A stretch of DNA of 64,000 nt. It comes from Nitrosarchaeum sp. GTDB lineage: Archaea > Thermoproteota > Nitrososphaeria > Nitrososphaerales > Nitrosopumilaceae. The notes beneath the pieces are model-generated. The model saw nothing but the letters and a program-made list of their open reading frames with translations, ran no database searches and was not told the DNA's origin. Each line of letters opens with the position of its first letter. The stretch's first letter is position 1. Both the position numbers and the translations under genes were made by a program. Positions 25,217-33,213 of this stretch are shown here, one piece after another. Location: the NCBI GenBank assembly GCA_023265135.1, contig JAHFUM010000008.1:1-64000 (forward strand), given 5' to 3'.

Positions 25217-26284
25217 TCATCGATCAAAATGCTGTTTTTTTGGTAAGCGAATAGAAAATGTCGTACTCATCCCCAAGACTGTGCTAACATCTAACATTCC
25301 ACCATGATTTTCAACAATGTTCCTGCAACTCGGCAATCCAAGACCTGTTCCAATTTGTCGTGTAGTAAATAGTGGATCAAAGATTTTATCCAAGAGATCA
25401 GATGGAATTCCGGGCCCGCTATCTTGTATTTCGATTAGCACAAAATAGTTTTCATCTTTTATTTGAATGTCTATTGTACCAACATTGTTCATGGCCTGCA
25501 TTGCATTTAGAAATAAATTTGCGAAAACAGCTTCAATCTGATACTGATCACAATCTATACGTATGTCGTTTTCCGGAATAGCAAGTGTAATTGTCTCTGG
25601 AATGATTACATTTGAGATCATTTTTTTCAATATTGCTAAGATGGAATGATTTTGAATTTCTAATGTGGGGGGATTGACAAAGTCAAGCACATCGTTTATC
25701 TGATGAGACAATCGGAAAGTTGCCTTTTTGATCATCTCGTGAATTTTGATGGTATCCTCATCTAGATTTTCTTTGTGTTCCATTAAGGAGATAGCGCTTT
25801 GAATTGTCTGAATCGGATTTTTAAAATCATGTGCAATTTTTATACAAAGTTCTCCTAAAATGTCCATTCGCTGTTTTTTCAAAGTAACAATTTCATTTTT
25901 GAACTTATAAATCTCTGAAATATCTTGAATTGAAGTATTACTTCCAATGAGTTTACCATCTGAAGCATATAGATTTGAAACGCTAAATAACGTAGGAAAT
26001 ACGGTTCCATCTTTTTTTTGTAACCATATTTCTTGAGGACTAATGAATCCTGTTTTTTTCCAATTTTTATGTAATACAAGAAAATCAGATTGGCTTTTTA
26101 GAGCCACACTCTCAAAAATTGACTTTCCAATTATCTCTTCAATGGGGTAACCAAGTTTGTTTGCATATTGTGGGTTACAAAACAAAATGATTCCATTCAA
26201 ATCCACGGTTCGTAACATGAGGGGTGATGTTTCATATAAATTTCTTAAAATATGAACATCCAAAGTAAAATTTTTATCAGGCAT
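25217..26284 (-). CDS. PAS-domain histidine kinase
   Basis: A 355-residue cytoplasmic kinase. A PAS domain (about residues 10-125) contains the FCNPQYANKLGY and PFPTLFSVSNLY-like core. The H box reads IAHDFKNPIQ with H152, and the ATPase carries NLFLNAMQAM, DSGPGIP, FDPLFTT and GTGLGLPS. No membrane helix, so the PAS domain senses an internal cue (redox or small ligand). Receiver twin B is the next gene on the same strand and is the obvious partner. Confidence 0.92.
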   Translation of the reverse strand: MPDKNFTLDVHILRNLYETSPLMLRTVDLNGIILFCNPQYANKLGYPIEEIIGKSIFESVALKSQSDFLVLHKNWKKTGFISPQEIWLQKKDGTVFPTLFSVSNLYASDGKLIGSNTSIQDISEIYKFKNEIVTLKKQRMDILGELCIKIAHDFKNPIQTIQSAISLMEHKENLDEDTIKIHEMIKKATFRLSHQINDVLDFVNPPTLEIQNHSILAILKKMISNVIIPETITLAIPENDIRIDCDQYQIEAVFANLFLNAMQAMNNVGTIDIQIKDENYFVLIEIQDSGPGIPSDLLDKIFDPLFTTRQIGTGLGLPSCRNIVENHGGMLDVSTVLGMSTTFSIRLPKKQHFDR

Positions 26285-26558
26285 GTTAAATCGTCATACA
26301 ATATTATTCCATCAATATATTACATTCGAGTCATGGATTTGCATATTTTTGCTCATTTTTTCTGACTCATAAATAATTAAAAATAGTACAATTTACAATT
26401 TCTTCATCAGTTTTCTAAACTCACTTGTTCTAAAATATTCTCAAGGTCATACTCTCAGATCAGAATCCAGGACTACAAACTCTGAACCTTTGTTAGGTAT
26501 TATAACCGTGATTCTTGTTTCATAACATATTCAAATATCATGTTTATCTAAATACCTC

Positions 26559-26912
26559 ATGAATGATCTCACTGATTTTTGCAAAGATATCTTGAGATTA
26601 GATCCAAAAATTCGTTTTGCAGGTGTTTATTTTCAAGGTGATTTAATCAGCAAGATAAGAGATGGACTAGAACCTTTACTAAACAGAGAAGAAACAAAGA
26701 TGAGTCTTAATGGTGCAGTGATACGCTGGACTTCAAGAAAAGTGCTTGGCAGAAAATTAGGAGAACCAAAATTTGCTTTAGCTCAATATGACAAAGTGTT
26801 TAGAGTTACATTACCTCTAGATGACAACAATCTGATTTTAGTAAGTACCGATATAGAATGCGATATACTTGACATAATTAACAAGATTCAAGAATTAAAA
26901 AAGAAAATTTGA
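26559..26912 (+). CDS. DUF6659-like small protein
   Basis: A 117-residue soluble protein (RFAGVYFQGDLISKIRDGL, then ALAQYDKVFRVTLPLDDNNLILVSTD). Its profilin/roadblock-like alternation and length match a family found in Thaumarchaeota (DUF6659, from memory, not checked). It could bind small GTPases or act in signalling. The upstream spacer has a TTCTAAACTC box at 26413. Confidence 0.5.
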   Translation: MNDLTDFCKDILRLDPKIRFAGVYFQGDLISKIRDGLEPLLNREETKMSLNGAVIRWTSRKVLGRKLGEPKFALAQYDKVFRVTLPLDDNNLILVSTDIECDILDIINKIQELKKKI

Positions 26913-26940
26913 AAAACAAGATGTCTTTAAATTGTCGGTT

Positions 26941-27162
26941 TCATTCTGGATCCTCTTCGTCTGCTCTACAACAGATACAGGCACAAACTCCATAAATATG
27001 ACTGCAATTAGAACAAAGAAATTTCATTTTTGTTTTATTTTCCCATGATTTTCGTGCAATTGTTCTAATTTTATTGCCACATTGAGAACATTTTGTAATT
27101 AATTTTGGATATTTGATTTCACATTTAACACAGAAATTATACAAGTTGTATGGACTCGTCAA
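26941..27162 (-). CDS. Cys-rich zinc-binding protein
   Basis: A 73-residue protein with ten Cys: CVKC, CSQCG, CSNCS and the terminal CACICC. The first three knuckles can form one or more zinc ribbons; the CACICC end resembles the CxCxC core of the microproteins described elsewhere in this window. ATG start; function unknown. Confidence 0.62.
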   Translation of the reverse strand: MTSPYNLYNFCVKCEIKYPKLITKCSQCGNKIRTIARKSWENKTKMKFLCSNCSHIYGVCACICCRADEEDPE

Positions 27163-27258
27163 TGTTAGTTATCAATAATAATTATGATTTAAGATCTTTC
27201 CAACAAACAAACTACAATCATTAGTCATTACACAGATTTTTAGTCATGATAAAGAACT

Positions 27259-27636
27259 CTAACTCAAGCGTCTATAGATTTCTTTGAATTCATCTGCAAG
27301 TGTATATGATAGATTCAAAAGATGTGCTAATTGATTCATTGTAGTTTTATCTCTGGATAGCTGTCGCATGATAGTTAATGCCTTTAGAGGGGAATTTACG
27401 GATAGTTCCATTTGTCCTGACCAAGTCTTGAATGATTCGTCGACCTCCAAACAGAAATTTAAAATGAAATGTTCAAAGTTAGGAACAATCTCCATAGAAT
27501 TAGGGATTTTCAAAAGTACTTCAGATAATTCACGAAACTCATTTTTTCTATCTATTAACAACATCTCCAATGCTTGGGTTGTTTTCTCATAATCTAATCC
27601 TGGTTTTTTTAAATAATACAGACCAGTAATACTCAT
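27259..27636 (-). CDS. Helical protein, unknown
   Basis: 125 residues, predicted almost all helical (MLLIDRKNEFRELSEVLLK; LKALTIMRQLSRDKTTMNQL). There is no Cys cluster and no membrane segment. No family recognised. ATG start at 27636. Confidence 0.5.
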   Translation of the reverse strand: MSITGLYYLKKPGLDYEKTTQALEMLLIDRKNEFRELSEVLLKIPNSMEIVPNFEHFILNFCLEVDESFKTWSGQMELSVNSPLKALTIMRQLSRDKTTMNQLAHLLNLSYTLADEFKEIYRRLS

Positions 27637-27730
27637 AAAATATTATAATAATCAAGAAAGATAAATCAACCTGCATAGATATTGAATATTTATCAACTTT
27701 CTTAAAAAAAAGTAAACAAATGTTTGATTA

Positions 27731-27761
27731 GTTTCTAAACTCTATTGATAAATCCTTAAGT
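27731..27761 (+). promoter_or_regulatory. Composite promoter: GTTTCTAAACTC plus AAATCCTTAAGT
   Basis: AAATCCTTAAGT (27750-27761) ends 22 bases before the ATG at 27784, with TTTCTAAACTC in front. The same spacing as at 10.7 and 58.7 kb indicates a shared promoter class. It should drive the short leader frame and uspA. Confidence 0.6.
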
Positions 27762-27783
27762 AAAAATAAACACTTTGGTAATT

Positions 27784-27855
27784 ATGACTATTCCAAACAC
27801 ATCTACACTTTACGTAAGAAATAAGGAATTAGTATTAGACTTTAGCAATAGTTGA
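27784..27855 (+). CDS. 23-residue leader frame before uspA
   Basis: ATG to TGA, ending 7 bases before uspA. The peptide (TIPNTSTLYVRNKELVLDF) has no motif. It is listed because the promoter element stands exactly 22 bases before its ATG, the spacing seen for real starts here. It may be a translated leader or the remains of a gene. Confidence 0.35.
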   Translation: MTIPNTSTLYVRNKELVLDFSNS

Positions 27856-27862
27856 GAAACGG

Positions 27863-28282
27863 ATGTTTTCAAAGATACTAGTTGCGATTGATGGTTCAGA
27901 ATCTGCAAAAAAAGCATTCACATATGCAATTTATCTTGCATCAATATCCAAATGCAGATTGGATGTAATTCATGTGGTTGCATGTGAATTTGGTGGAGAT
28001 AGTGATGCAAGTTTTGAATTAGTTGAAGATCTTAAAATCAAAGCAGATTCGATGTTAGAACAATACAAAAATGAGGCTTTAGAAAAAGGCATTCAACCAA
28101 TATTCATGATGGAGATAGGGAATCCTGCAAACATGATTACAGAAATTGCTAATTCCAAAGATTATGATCTTGTGGTACTTGGAACTCGCGGTATGAGTAC
28201 CTTTAAAGAGTTATTTCTGGGCAGTGTATCGACGAAAGTTATACATCATGCAAAATGTCCTGTCATGGTAGTTAGAGGATAA
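27863..28282 (+). CDS. Universal stress protein, UspA family
   Basis: 139-residue single-domain protein: ILVAIDGSESAKKAF at the start and the ATP-binding loop VLGTRGMSTFKELFLGSVS near the end (G-x2-G-x9-G-S). The ATP-binding type is therefore likely. It acts in the cytoplasm as a stress-linked regulator. It is probably transcribed from the composite promoter about 100 bases upstream. Confidence 0.92.
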   Translation: MFSKILVAIDGSESAKKAFTYAIYLASISKCRLDVIHVVACEFGGDSDASFELVEDLKIKADSMLEQYKNEALEKGIQPIFMMEIGNPANMITEIANSKDYDLVVLGTRGMSTFKELFLGSVSTKVIHHAKCPVMVVRG

Positions 28283-28350
28283 TGTTCAAACTAACCTAAC
28301 ATCATAAAATTGGATAACTGAACAATTCAAACCTAATATTGTGATAATGA

Positions 28351-28485
28351 AAGACTCGACCTAACTATGATGGAGTTTATGGATTGGAACACATCAAAAA
28401 ATTTAATCCATATGCAAAGGTAATCATGACTAAAAAAGATGAAACGGTCAATAAGGAAAAAGATAATCGAATTAGAATCTACTAG
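28351..28485 (+). pseudogene. Remnant of a response-regulator receiver
   Basis: The frame reads RPNYDGVYGLEHIKKFNPYA then KVIMTKKDE before a stop. This is the beta3-to-beta4 part of a receiver (compare MPQYDGIYALKEI in the receiver at 33.2 kb). The N-terminal half, with the phosphoacceptor, is gone and the C-terminal part ends early. Confidence 0.45.
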
Positions 28486-28930
28486 CATTGTCAAATTCTT
28501 GATATCGTTAAGAGATTAATGGATATTATGAAATTTTTAATGCCGTTAAAATAATGTCCTAGTTTCTAAACTCTTTTTGCTTTAAAATTTTTGCAGTTAC
28601 ATTTTTACAATTAGAAAGTATGGTTTTGAGTAGGATATTCTTGATTGATCTTTTTTTGTAATTTTTGTATATAATATCTAGGCAAGTTCTCTTTTTATGT
28701 GTAAATTCTTAAGGTAATACAAAATTTAGAAATTCTACATTCTTGATGCTATAAAGTATCAGTGCTACCATAACGTACTCTCAGAACAAAGATTAAGCAT
28801 ATGAAATACATTATTTTGGTTGAGTTCTCTCATGAATGAAACATAAAAATTCATTTGAATTAATGTTGAAAACTAAACAAATTTTAAGAAAATTTTTTAT
28901 AAATTTATTTTCCATGATGTTGAATGTACA
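28486..28930. other. Spacer with repeated boxes, no gene
   Basis: Contains a GTTTCTAAACTCTTTTTG box (28562-28579), a copy of a 51-base sequence that recurs at 34093-34144, and short broken frames. I see no complete gene. It looks like decayed accessory DNA. Confidence 0.4.
28773..28823 (+). repeat. Dispersed repeat, copy 1 (MKYII-type start region)
   Basis: Shares about 42 of 52 aligned positions with 34093-34144: ACGTACTC at the left, GATTAAGC in the middle and TACATTATTTT at the right. Both copies then read a start codon followed by MKYIIL and a stop after 12-14 codons. They may be two remains of the same gene start, or a regulatory unit. Confidence 0.45.
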
Positions 28931-29086
28931 TTGAGAAACTTGAAGGAAGATTTTGCAGAATATACTAGATGTGTTGGATGTAGCACTTCATTGTTATTGT
29001 GCTCTTGTAACTGTCCTAAATGTGGAAAAAGAGACAATTGTAGATGTACACTTATGCCGATCATACGTAATGAGTTAGGTTACTAA
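28931..29086 (+). CDS. 51-residue Cys-rich microprotein (CxCxCxxC type)
   Basis: TTG start. Eight Cys in RCVGCSTSLLLCSCNCPKCG then KRDNCRC. It is paralogous to the microprotein at 30355-30516, which has CNKC, CHCRCPYCGERDNCEC: the spacing and the CG-RDNC-C block are shared. Eight ligands could hold two zincs or an iron-sulfur cluster. The function is not known. Confidence 0.65.
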   Translation: MRNLKEDFAEYTRCVGCSTSLLLCSCNCPKCGKRDNCRCTLMPIIRNELGY

Positions 29087-29108
29087 TTAAAATAAAATTT
29101 TACATAAA

Positions 29109-29258
29109 CTACTTTTCTATCTTGGGTACGTGTTCCTTACAATAGCATTTCAAGTCAGTACATTCTTTCATTTCATGGGTATACTCATCGAGTGGAACCT
29201 TCTTTAGCTCACAGAAGCACACTTCTGCTGGTGCGAAGCACTTTATGCAATAGCTCAT
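29109..29258 (-). CDS. 49-residue Cys-rich microprotein
   Basis: From the ATG at 29258: YCIKCFAPAEVCFCELKK, then CTDLKCYCKEH, eight Cys in all. The frame is open 14 codons further upstream, but the N-terminal extension lacks conserved features and the ATG start is preferred. It belongs to the same size and motif class as its neighbours. Confidence 0.6.
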   Translation of the reverse strand: MSYCIKCFAPAEVCFCELKKVPLDEYTHEMKECTDLKCYCKEHVPKIEK

Positions 29259-29397
29259 GTATAGATAACGCGTTACACAATAATAAAGTATTTTATTCAA
29301 TATATGTAAATATATTTATATATATTTAGTATAATCAAACAAATATTTAAAAATTGACAAATCATCTTAAATAATTATCTCATGTAAATTGAACGTT

Positions 29398-29637
29398 ATG
29401 GTTACAGCCTACGTCCTAATTAATTGCGAGTTAGGAAAAGAAGAAACAATAATTGAAAATCTGAAACACATAGATTCTGTCAAGGAAGTGCATGGTACGT
29501 TTGGTGCATATGATATTATTGCAAAGATTGAGCACGTAGAAAAAGAGAAGCTGCGTGAAATTATTATTTGGAGCATTCGAAAAATTGAACACATTAGATC
29601 TACTCTTACTCTCATGGGGATAGAAGGACAAAACTAG
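29398..29637 (+). CDS. Stand-alone RAM (Lrp/AsnC ligand-binding) domain 1
   Basis: 79 residues: TAYVLINCELGKEETIIENL, then VKEVHGTFGAYDIIAKIE and IRKIEHIRSTLTLMG. This is the alpha-beta RAM fold of Lrp regulators without the helix-turn-helix. Such proteins bind amino acids or similar ligands and can form rings with full-length Lrp. The ATG at 29398 is used; a TTG three codons earlier also exists. The second copy follows 4 bases later. Confidence 0.85.
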   Translation: MVTAYVLINCELGKEETIIENLKHIDSVKEVHGTFGAYDIIAKIEHVEKEKLREIIIWSIRKIEHIRSTLTLMGIEGQN

Positions 29638-29641
29638 TGAG

Positions 29642-29887
29642 ATGTCAAAGGCATATGTTCTAATAGCAAATGAATCCGGAACTGAGGATTCAGTCATATC
29701 AAATCTTAGTAAAATTGAAAGTGTAAATGAGGTACATGGAATATTTAGCCTATATGATATTCTAACAATGTTTGAATCAAGTGACGAACAAAAAATTCAA
29801 AATGACATATCCAATGGAATTAGAAAAATCAAGAAGAATAATTCAACATTGACATTATTGTTAAATGAAGAAGTTTTAGAAAAATAA
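29642..29887 (+). CDS. Stand-alone RAM domain 2
   Basis: 81 residues: KAYVLIANESGTEDSVISNL, VNEVHGIFSLYDILTMFE and IRKIKKNNSTLTLLLN. Clearly related to the gene before it, with 4 bases between them, so one transcript. The ligand pocket residues differ, which suggests another ligand or a heteromeric ring. A decayed third copy follows. Confidence 0.83.
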   Translation: MSKAYVLIANESGTEDSVISNLSKIESVNEVHGIFSLYDILTMFESSDEQKIQNDISNGIRKIKKNNSTLTLLLNEEVLEK

Positions 29888-29907
29888 CAAAAAAGGAGAA
29901 GTTTTAG

Positions 29908-30162
29908 AAAAAAATACAGCACAAGCTTTTGTCATAATTCATTGCAATAGATCACAAGAATCTCAATCTTGCAAAAACTAGAAAAAATAACGGAGGTATT
30001 GGAAGATGATAATCTGATTGTATCTTTTGAGATTGTTTGCAAACTTGTGCTCCAACATATAATGATATTTCAGACATCATCAGCAAAAAAATTTGAAGGA
30101 TCCCACACATCAAATCTACAATCACACTAAATGTGATTGGAAATCAGGGGTTCAGCAAATGA
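29908..30162 (+). pseudogene. Decayed third RAM domain
   Basis: Three frames must be joined to read it. QAFVIIHCNRSQE matches the RAM first strand; ILQKLEKITEVLEDDNLIVS follows in a second frame; and DISDIISKKI (stop) then RIPHIKSTITLNVIGNQG in a third matches the RAM end (IRSTLTL). It is preceded by a repeat of the GAAGTTTTAGAAAAA end of copy 2, consistent with tandem duplication followed by decay. Confidence 0.6.
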
Positions 30163-30188
30163 TTTTATGAGTTTATTATGTAAGAAAT

Positions 30189-30347
30189 TTATTGATAAAT
30201 CAAATAAGGTATTTTGTCATTGATGTCTGGAATTGGATTTGAGCACTGTGCACATTTTGGACGAATTATCTCCGCATCAAAATCCACTTCACCAATTGCT
30301 TTTTGACAAATTGAACACCTAATGGTTTTAGTATCATAAATATTCAA
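30189..30347 (-). CDS. 52-residue zinc ribbon, third gene of micro-operon
   Basis: CSICQKAIG and CAQCSNPIP form a zinc ribbon. The TTG start at 30347 is preceded 10 bases upstream by GGAGG, which lies in the last codons of the preceding gene, so translation is probably coupled. A longer frame over this region reads the neighbouring Cys-rich gene out of frame and is not used. Confidence 0.55.
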   Translation of the reverse strand: MNIYDTKTIRCSICQKAIGEVDFDAEIIRPKCAQCSNPIPDINDKIPYLIYQ

Positions 30348-30354
30348 ATACCAT

Positions 30355-30516
30355 CTAACCTCCTGTGACTGTATCAAATAATACACATTCACAATTATCA
30401 CGTTCTCCACAGTAAGGACATCTGCAATGACAATGTGCCAGGGAGTTGTGACATTTATTGCAATCAGTATAAAGATCAATCTTTTTTGGTGGAATAAACT
30501 GTATACTGTCACTCAT
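30355..30516 (-). CDS. 53-residue Cys-rich microprotein, second gene of micro-operon
   Basis: From the ATG at 30516: CNKCHNSLAHCHCRCPYCG then ERDNCEC. Eight Cys plus His; matches the microprotein at 28931 in layout. Its ATG overlaps the end of the upstream gene (ATGAGTGA). It encodes its own downstream ribosome site (GGAGG) at its end. Confidence 0.65.
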   Translation of the reverse strand: MSDSIQFIPPKKIDLYTDCNKCHNSLAHCHCRCPYCGERDNCECVLFDTVTGG

Positions 30517-30634
30517 ATTCTTCTATCCATTCTTCTTCAATCCAACCCCCACATGAAAGACAAATCTGCATTCCTTTGTCATTTTCATAACTTTCTGAAC
30601 CTGGGGAACATTGGCATTGTAAAACATCATCCAT
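30509..30634 (-). CDS. 41-residue zinc-binding microprotein, first gene of micro-operon
   Basis: ATG at 30634; CQCSPGS near the start and CLSCGGWIEEEWIEEYE at the end, so a CxC plus CxxC site with an acidic, Trp-rich tail. Its stop overlaps the next start by 8 bases. The order of three tiny overlapping zinc genes suggests one functional unit. Confidence 0.58.
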   Translation of the reverse strand: MDDVLQCQCSPGSESYENDKGMQICLSCGGWIEEEWIEEYE

Positions 30635-30770
30635 GTTAGTCACATGCAATAATGATATTATAATTTTAAACTAAAAATCTTTAAAATTGTTTACTATTTC
30701 CAATTATTATCATGTATTTGTTCATATTTTATACAACATACAATAAATTCCATGCTGACAATTATAACCC

Positions 30771-30848
30771 ATGAAAGATAAGAAAGAACCAGATAGAGAA
30801 AAATTCAGAGCACAAATAGCCAAAGACGAAGTTATGGTATTTACCTGA
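30771..30848 (+). CDS. Possible 25-residue peptide before the 110-residue gene
   Basis: ATG to TGA, ending 6 bases before the next start, charged and helical (KDKKEPDREKFRAQIAKDE). Spacing suggests translational coupling, but nothing else supports it. Confidence 0.3.
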   Translation: MKDKKEPDREKFRAQIAKDEVMVFT

Positions 30849-30854
30849 AAAAAT

Positions 30855-31187
30855 ATGACAGTAGGTATTTACCAACAAATCTATGATGCAAACCTAGATC
30901 GAGAATTTGAGACAATACTGATCAAACTTTTACGGTATAATTTGTCCCCTTGTGTCGAAGTACCCGTACGTCACTTTTTGCAAGAGTATATCATAATACG
31001 TGATGACTTTTGGAGCCAATTTAAAAAATGTAATTCATTTGATATGGCGTTTGATAGGTATTACCAATTTGCAAAAAACAAATGCGCGTTGACAGACTCC
31101 CTTTTAGACGATCTGAATTTTTTGCTTAGCTATGATCCACTACGAAATGATTTGTCTATGATGATGAAAGACGGGTTGACATTCTAA
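30855..31187 (+). CDS. 110-residue protein of unknown function
   Basis: Soluble, helical and rich in aromatic residues (EYIIIRDDFWSQFKK, MAFDRYYQFAKNKC). No family recognised. It lies 37 bases before the second TFB on the same strand, so the two may share a transcript, and a link to TFB function is possible. Confidence 0.5.
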   Translation: MTVGIYQQIYDANLDREFETILIKLLRYNLSPCVEVPVRHFLQEYIIIRDDFWSQFKKCNSFDMAFDRYYQFAKNKCALTDSLLDDLNFLLSYDPLRNDLSMMMKDGLTF

Positions 31188-31224
31188 GTTTTGTAAAATA
31201 ATTTGAATTTAAAGATAATCATCT

Positions 31225-32121
31225 ATGGTCCAAAAACTTGTCATACACAAAGGAGACGTTCTCTCATGCCATGAAAGTATTGTAATTACTGATTTTGAAA
31301 CAGGTGAAATTTTATGTCAGAGTTGTGGAAGGATTTTACAACAAAATACCACAGATGAAAGAAAAGACGGAAGATCATTTAGACAAGACGAGCACATGCC
31401 AACATCATTAACATTGCATGACATGGGGCTTTCAACAATTATCGGAAAATCCAATCATGATTTTGTGGGAAAACAATTGAGTTATGAAATGAAGCAATCC
31501 ATGAAAAGAATGAGAATATGGGATTCTAGGAGCCAAGCAAAAACATCTTCAGATAGAAATCTAAGAATTGCATTGTATGAGATAGTCAAACTAAAAGAAA
31601 AACTAGGTCTTTCTGATGCCGTAATTGACAGGGCAGCGTATCTTTACAGAAAAGCTGCAAAGGCACAGCTAGTGCGTGGCAGAACTATCAAATCCATAGT
31701 TGGAGCATGTATGTATGCAGCATGCAGAGATATGGAGACTACCAGAACAATTATCGATATTTCAAATCATCTTCAAGAAAAGCGCAAATTAATTGCAAAA
31801 TCCTATAGAATATTGTTTCAAAATCTTCAACTAACTGTTTCTATAACGGATCCAATCAATTGCATCATAAAATTTGCAAATAATTTACAATTGCCTGAAA
31901 TCACTAAACGAGAAGCCATAAAAATTTTTGATACTCTAAAAGAAAAAGAACTGATTGCTGGAAAAAATCCAAATGCTGTTGCTGCATCTGTAATCTACAT
32001 GGCAGGTATCAAAACTAACATGAGTATAACACAGCAAGAGATTACAAAAATTTCTGGAATAACCAGTGTGACTATTCGTAATCGATTGCAAGAATATAAA
32101 AAATACATTGAATTGGATTAA
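31225..32121 (+). CDS. tfb: Divergent TFB (second copy)
   Basis: TFIIB homologue of 298 residues with two cyclin repeats (about 100-190 and 200-290) and the DNA-recognition helix ISGITSVTIRNRLQ. Aligned with the copy at 11 kb, the zinc ribbon has C15, C31 and C34 but Val12 where the first Cys should be. The B-reader is seven residues shorter (QDEHMPTSL against QDEHGNKARAGAPTSL). These changes lie in the parts that contact polymerase and help open the promoter, so it may be specialised or regulatory. ATG start. Confidence 0.9.
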   Translation: MVQKLVIHKGDVLSCHESIVITDFETGEILCQSCGRILQQNTTDERKDGRSFRQDEHMPTSLTLHDMGLSTIIGKSNHDFVGKQLSYEMKQSMKRMRIWDSRSQAKTSSDRNLRIALYEIVKLKEKLGLSDAVIDRAAYLYRKAAKAQLVRGRTIKSIVGACMYAACRDMETTRTIIDISNHLQEKRKLIAKSYRILFQNLQLTVSITDPINCIIKFANNLQLPEITKREAIKIFDTLKEKELIAGKNPNAVAASVIYMAGIKTNMSITQQEITKISGITSVTIRNRLQEYKKYIELD

Positions 32122-32184
32122 TCTGACTTCTAACGGTATTCCTCACGTCATATGCAAGGGCATAGACAGAGATAATAAAGAATT

Positions 32185-32362
32185 CAAATTCAAGAACAAT
32201 TACAATCAATTTTGAAAAAGGGGATTCAAATATTGAAATCATAAGACTGCAATTATTCCAGAATTTAATACTATTGCCATAATGATTCTAGTTGTCGGAA
32301 TAATTAGCACGTTAGTCCTGGTATCAAAAATCAAGAACTTGACAATACTGCCAAGAATCTAA
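32185..32362 (+). pseudogene. Remnant of a PEFG-CTERM surface protein
   Basis: The last 37 codons read IIPEFNTIAIMILVVGIIS then TLVLVSKIKN...LPRI, a C-terminal sorting signal: PEF, membrane helix, Lys. Upstream the protein continues only in another frame (INFEKGDSNIEIIRL), the usual sequence before the PEF motif. No start codon is joined to it, so it is a decayed end of a larger exported protein. Confidence 0.55.
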
Positions 32363-32405
32363 TTCACAATCATTTTTCCTTTTTATTTTTTGCAGAAGAA
32401 TAAAC

Positions 32406-33212
32406 TCAACGAAATCCTTCTTGATCATTGAATCTGTTTTCTTGATTTTGCTTCCTAAATATTTTGATGTGATCATTAACTCCAAACAACAAAAAAAGAT
32501 AAGCCCAAAGATAGAGAATATCAATAGGATGTCCAGTGTAATATGTTTCGTCTAGTGAGAGAAAGAGAAAACCATAATCAGATACAACAAAGCAAAGCAT
32601 TCCAATTAACAAACAGGACCAAAGAAAATTTACTTGACCTCTAAAAAACAAGACCAGACCAATAATGATAGGTGCAAGAGCAATTGTATCTCCCATGGGA
32701 TATGCAAGACCTAGCATTGTCTCAAATTCAGAAAGGTCTGATTTTTGCAAGATTGTATAATATATCAAAAATGCAGTAATTGTTATGAGGATTCCAATAA
32801 CTAGGGTCACCATCTTGGCAGAGATCACATTTCTGAAAGGCTTTAGATAATAAATTGTAAATATAAAATAAAGTGGATATCCGGCTAACCATAAAATGTC
32901 TGCCTCAGATGGCCAAGGATTTACTTTGTATATTAATTCATAAACTGACCATATTCTTTCTGCAATGAACCATAAAATAACAAATGTGGTAAAAAAAACC
33001 CAGGCTCTTCCAAAGTTGCCATGAGCTCTTTCATTGATTATCAACAATATTGAAACTACAACTAGTGGTGCTGTGATTGCCAAATTCAAAAGATGGGATG
33101 TCAAAGTTGCATAATTTTCTCCAAAATAATTAGCACTCATTATTGCCAATGCAGTTAAGGCAAGTATCAATACAAAGAAAGTTCTACTTGTAGACAAAAA
33201 ACTAGTTTGCAA
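32406..33212 (-). CDS. Polytopic membrane protein (about eight or nine helices)
   Basis: 268 residues, almost entirely membrane helices, with charged loops PWPSEADILWLAGYP and LSEFETMLGLAYP. The motif ADILWLAGYPLYF recalls the multi-helix input parts of some signalling proteins, but there is no kinase or cyclase domain. It is separated by one base from the receiver gene upstream on the same strand, so the two are one transcript and probably one pathway. Confidence 0.68.
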   Translation of the reverse strand: MQTSFLSTSRTFFVLILALTALAIMSANYFGENYATLTSHLLNLAITAPLVVVSILLIINERAHGNFGRAWVFFTTFVILWFIAERIWSVYELIYKVNPWPSEADILWLAGYPLYFIFTIYYLKPFRNVISAKMVTLVIGILITITAFLIYYTILQKSDLSEFETMLGLAYPMGDTIALAPIIIGLVLFFRGQVNFLWSCLLIGMLCFVVSDYGFLFLSLDETYYTGHPIDILYLWAYLFLLFGVNDHIKIFRKQNQENRFNDQEGFR

Positions 33213-33213
33213 A

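Noticed and set aside
30189-30512. 107-codon frame
   Set aside because: Its first half reads the Cys-rich 53-residue gene out of frame; only the end from the TTG at 30347 is supported.
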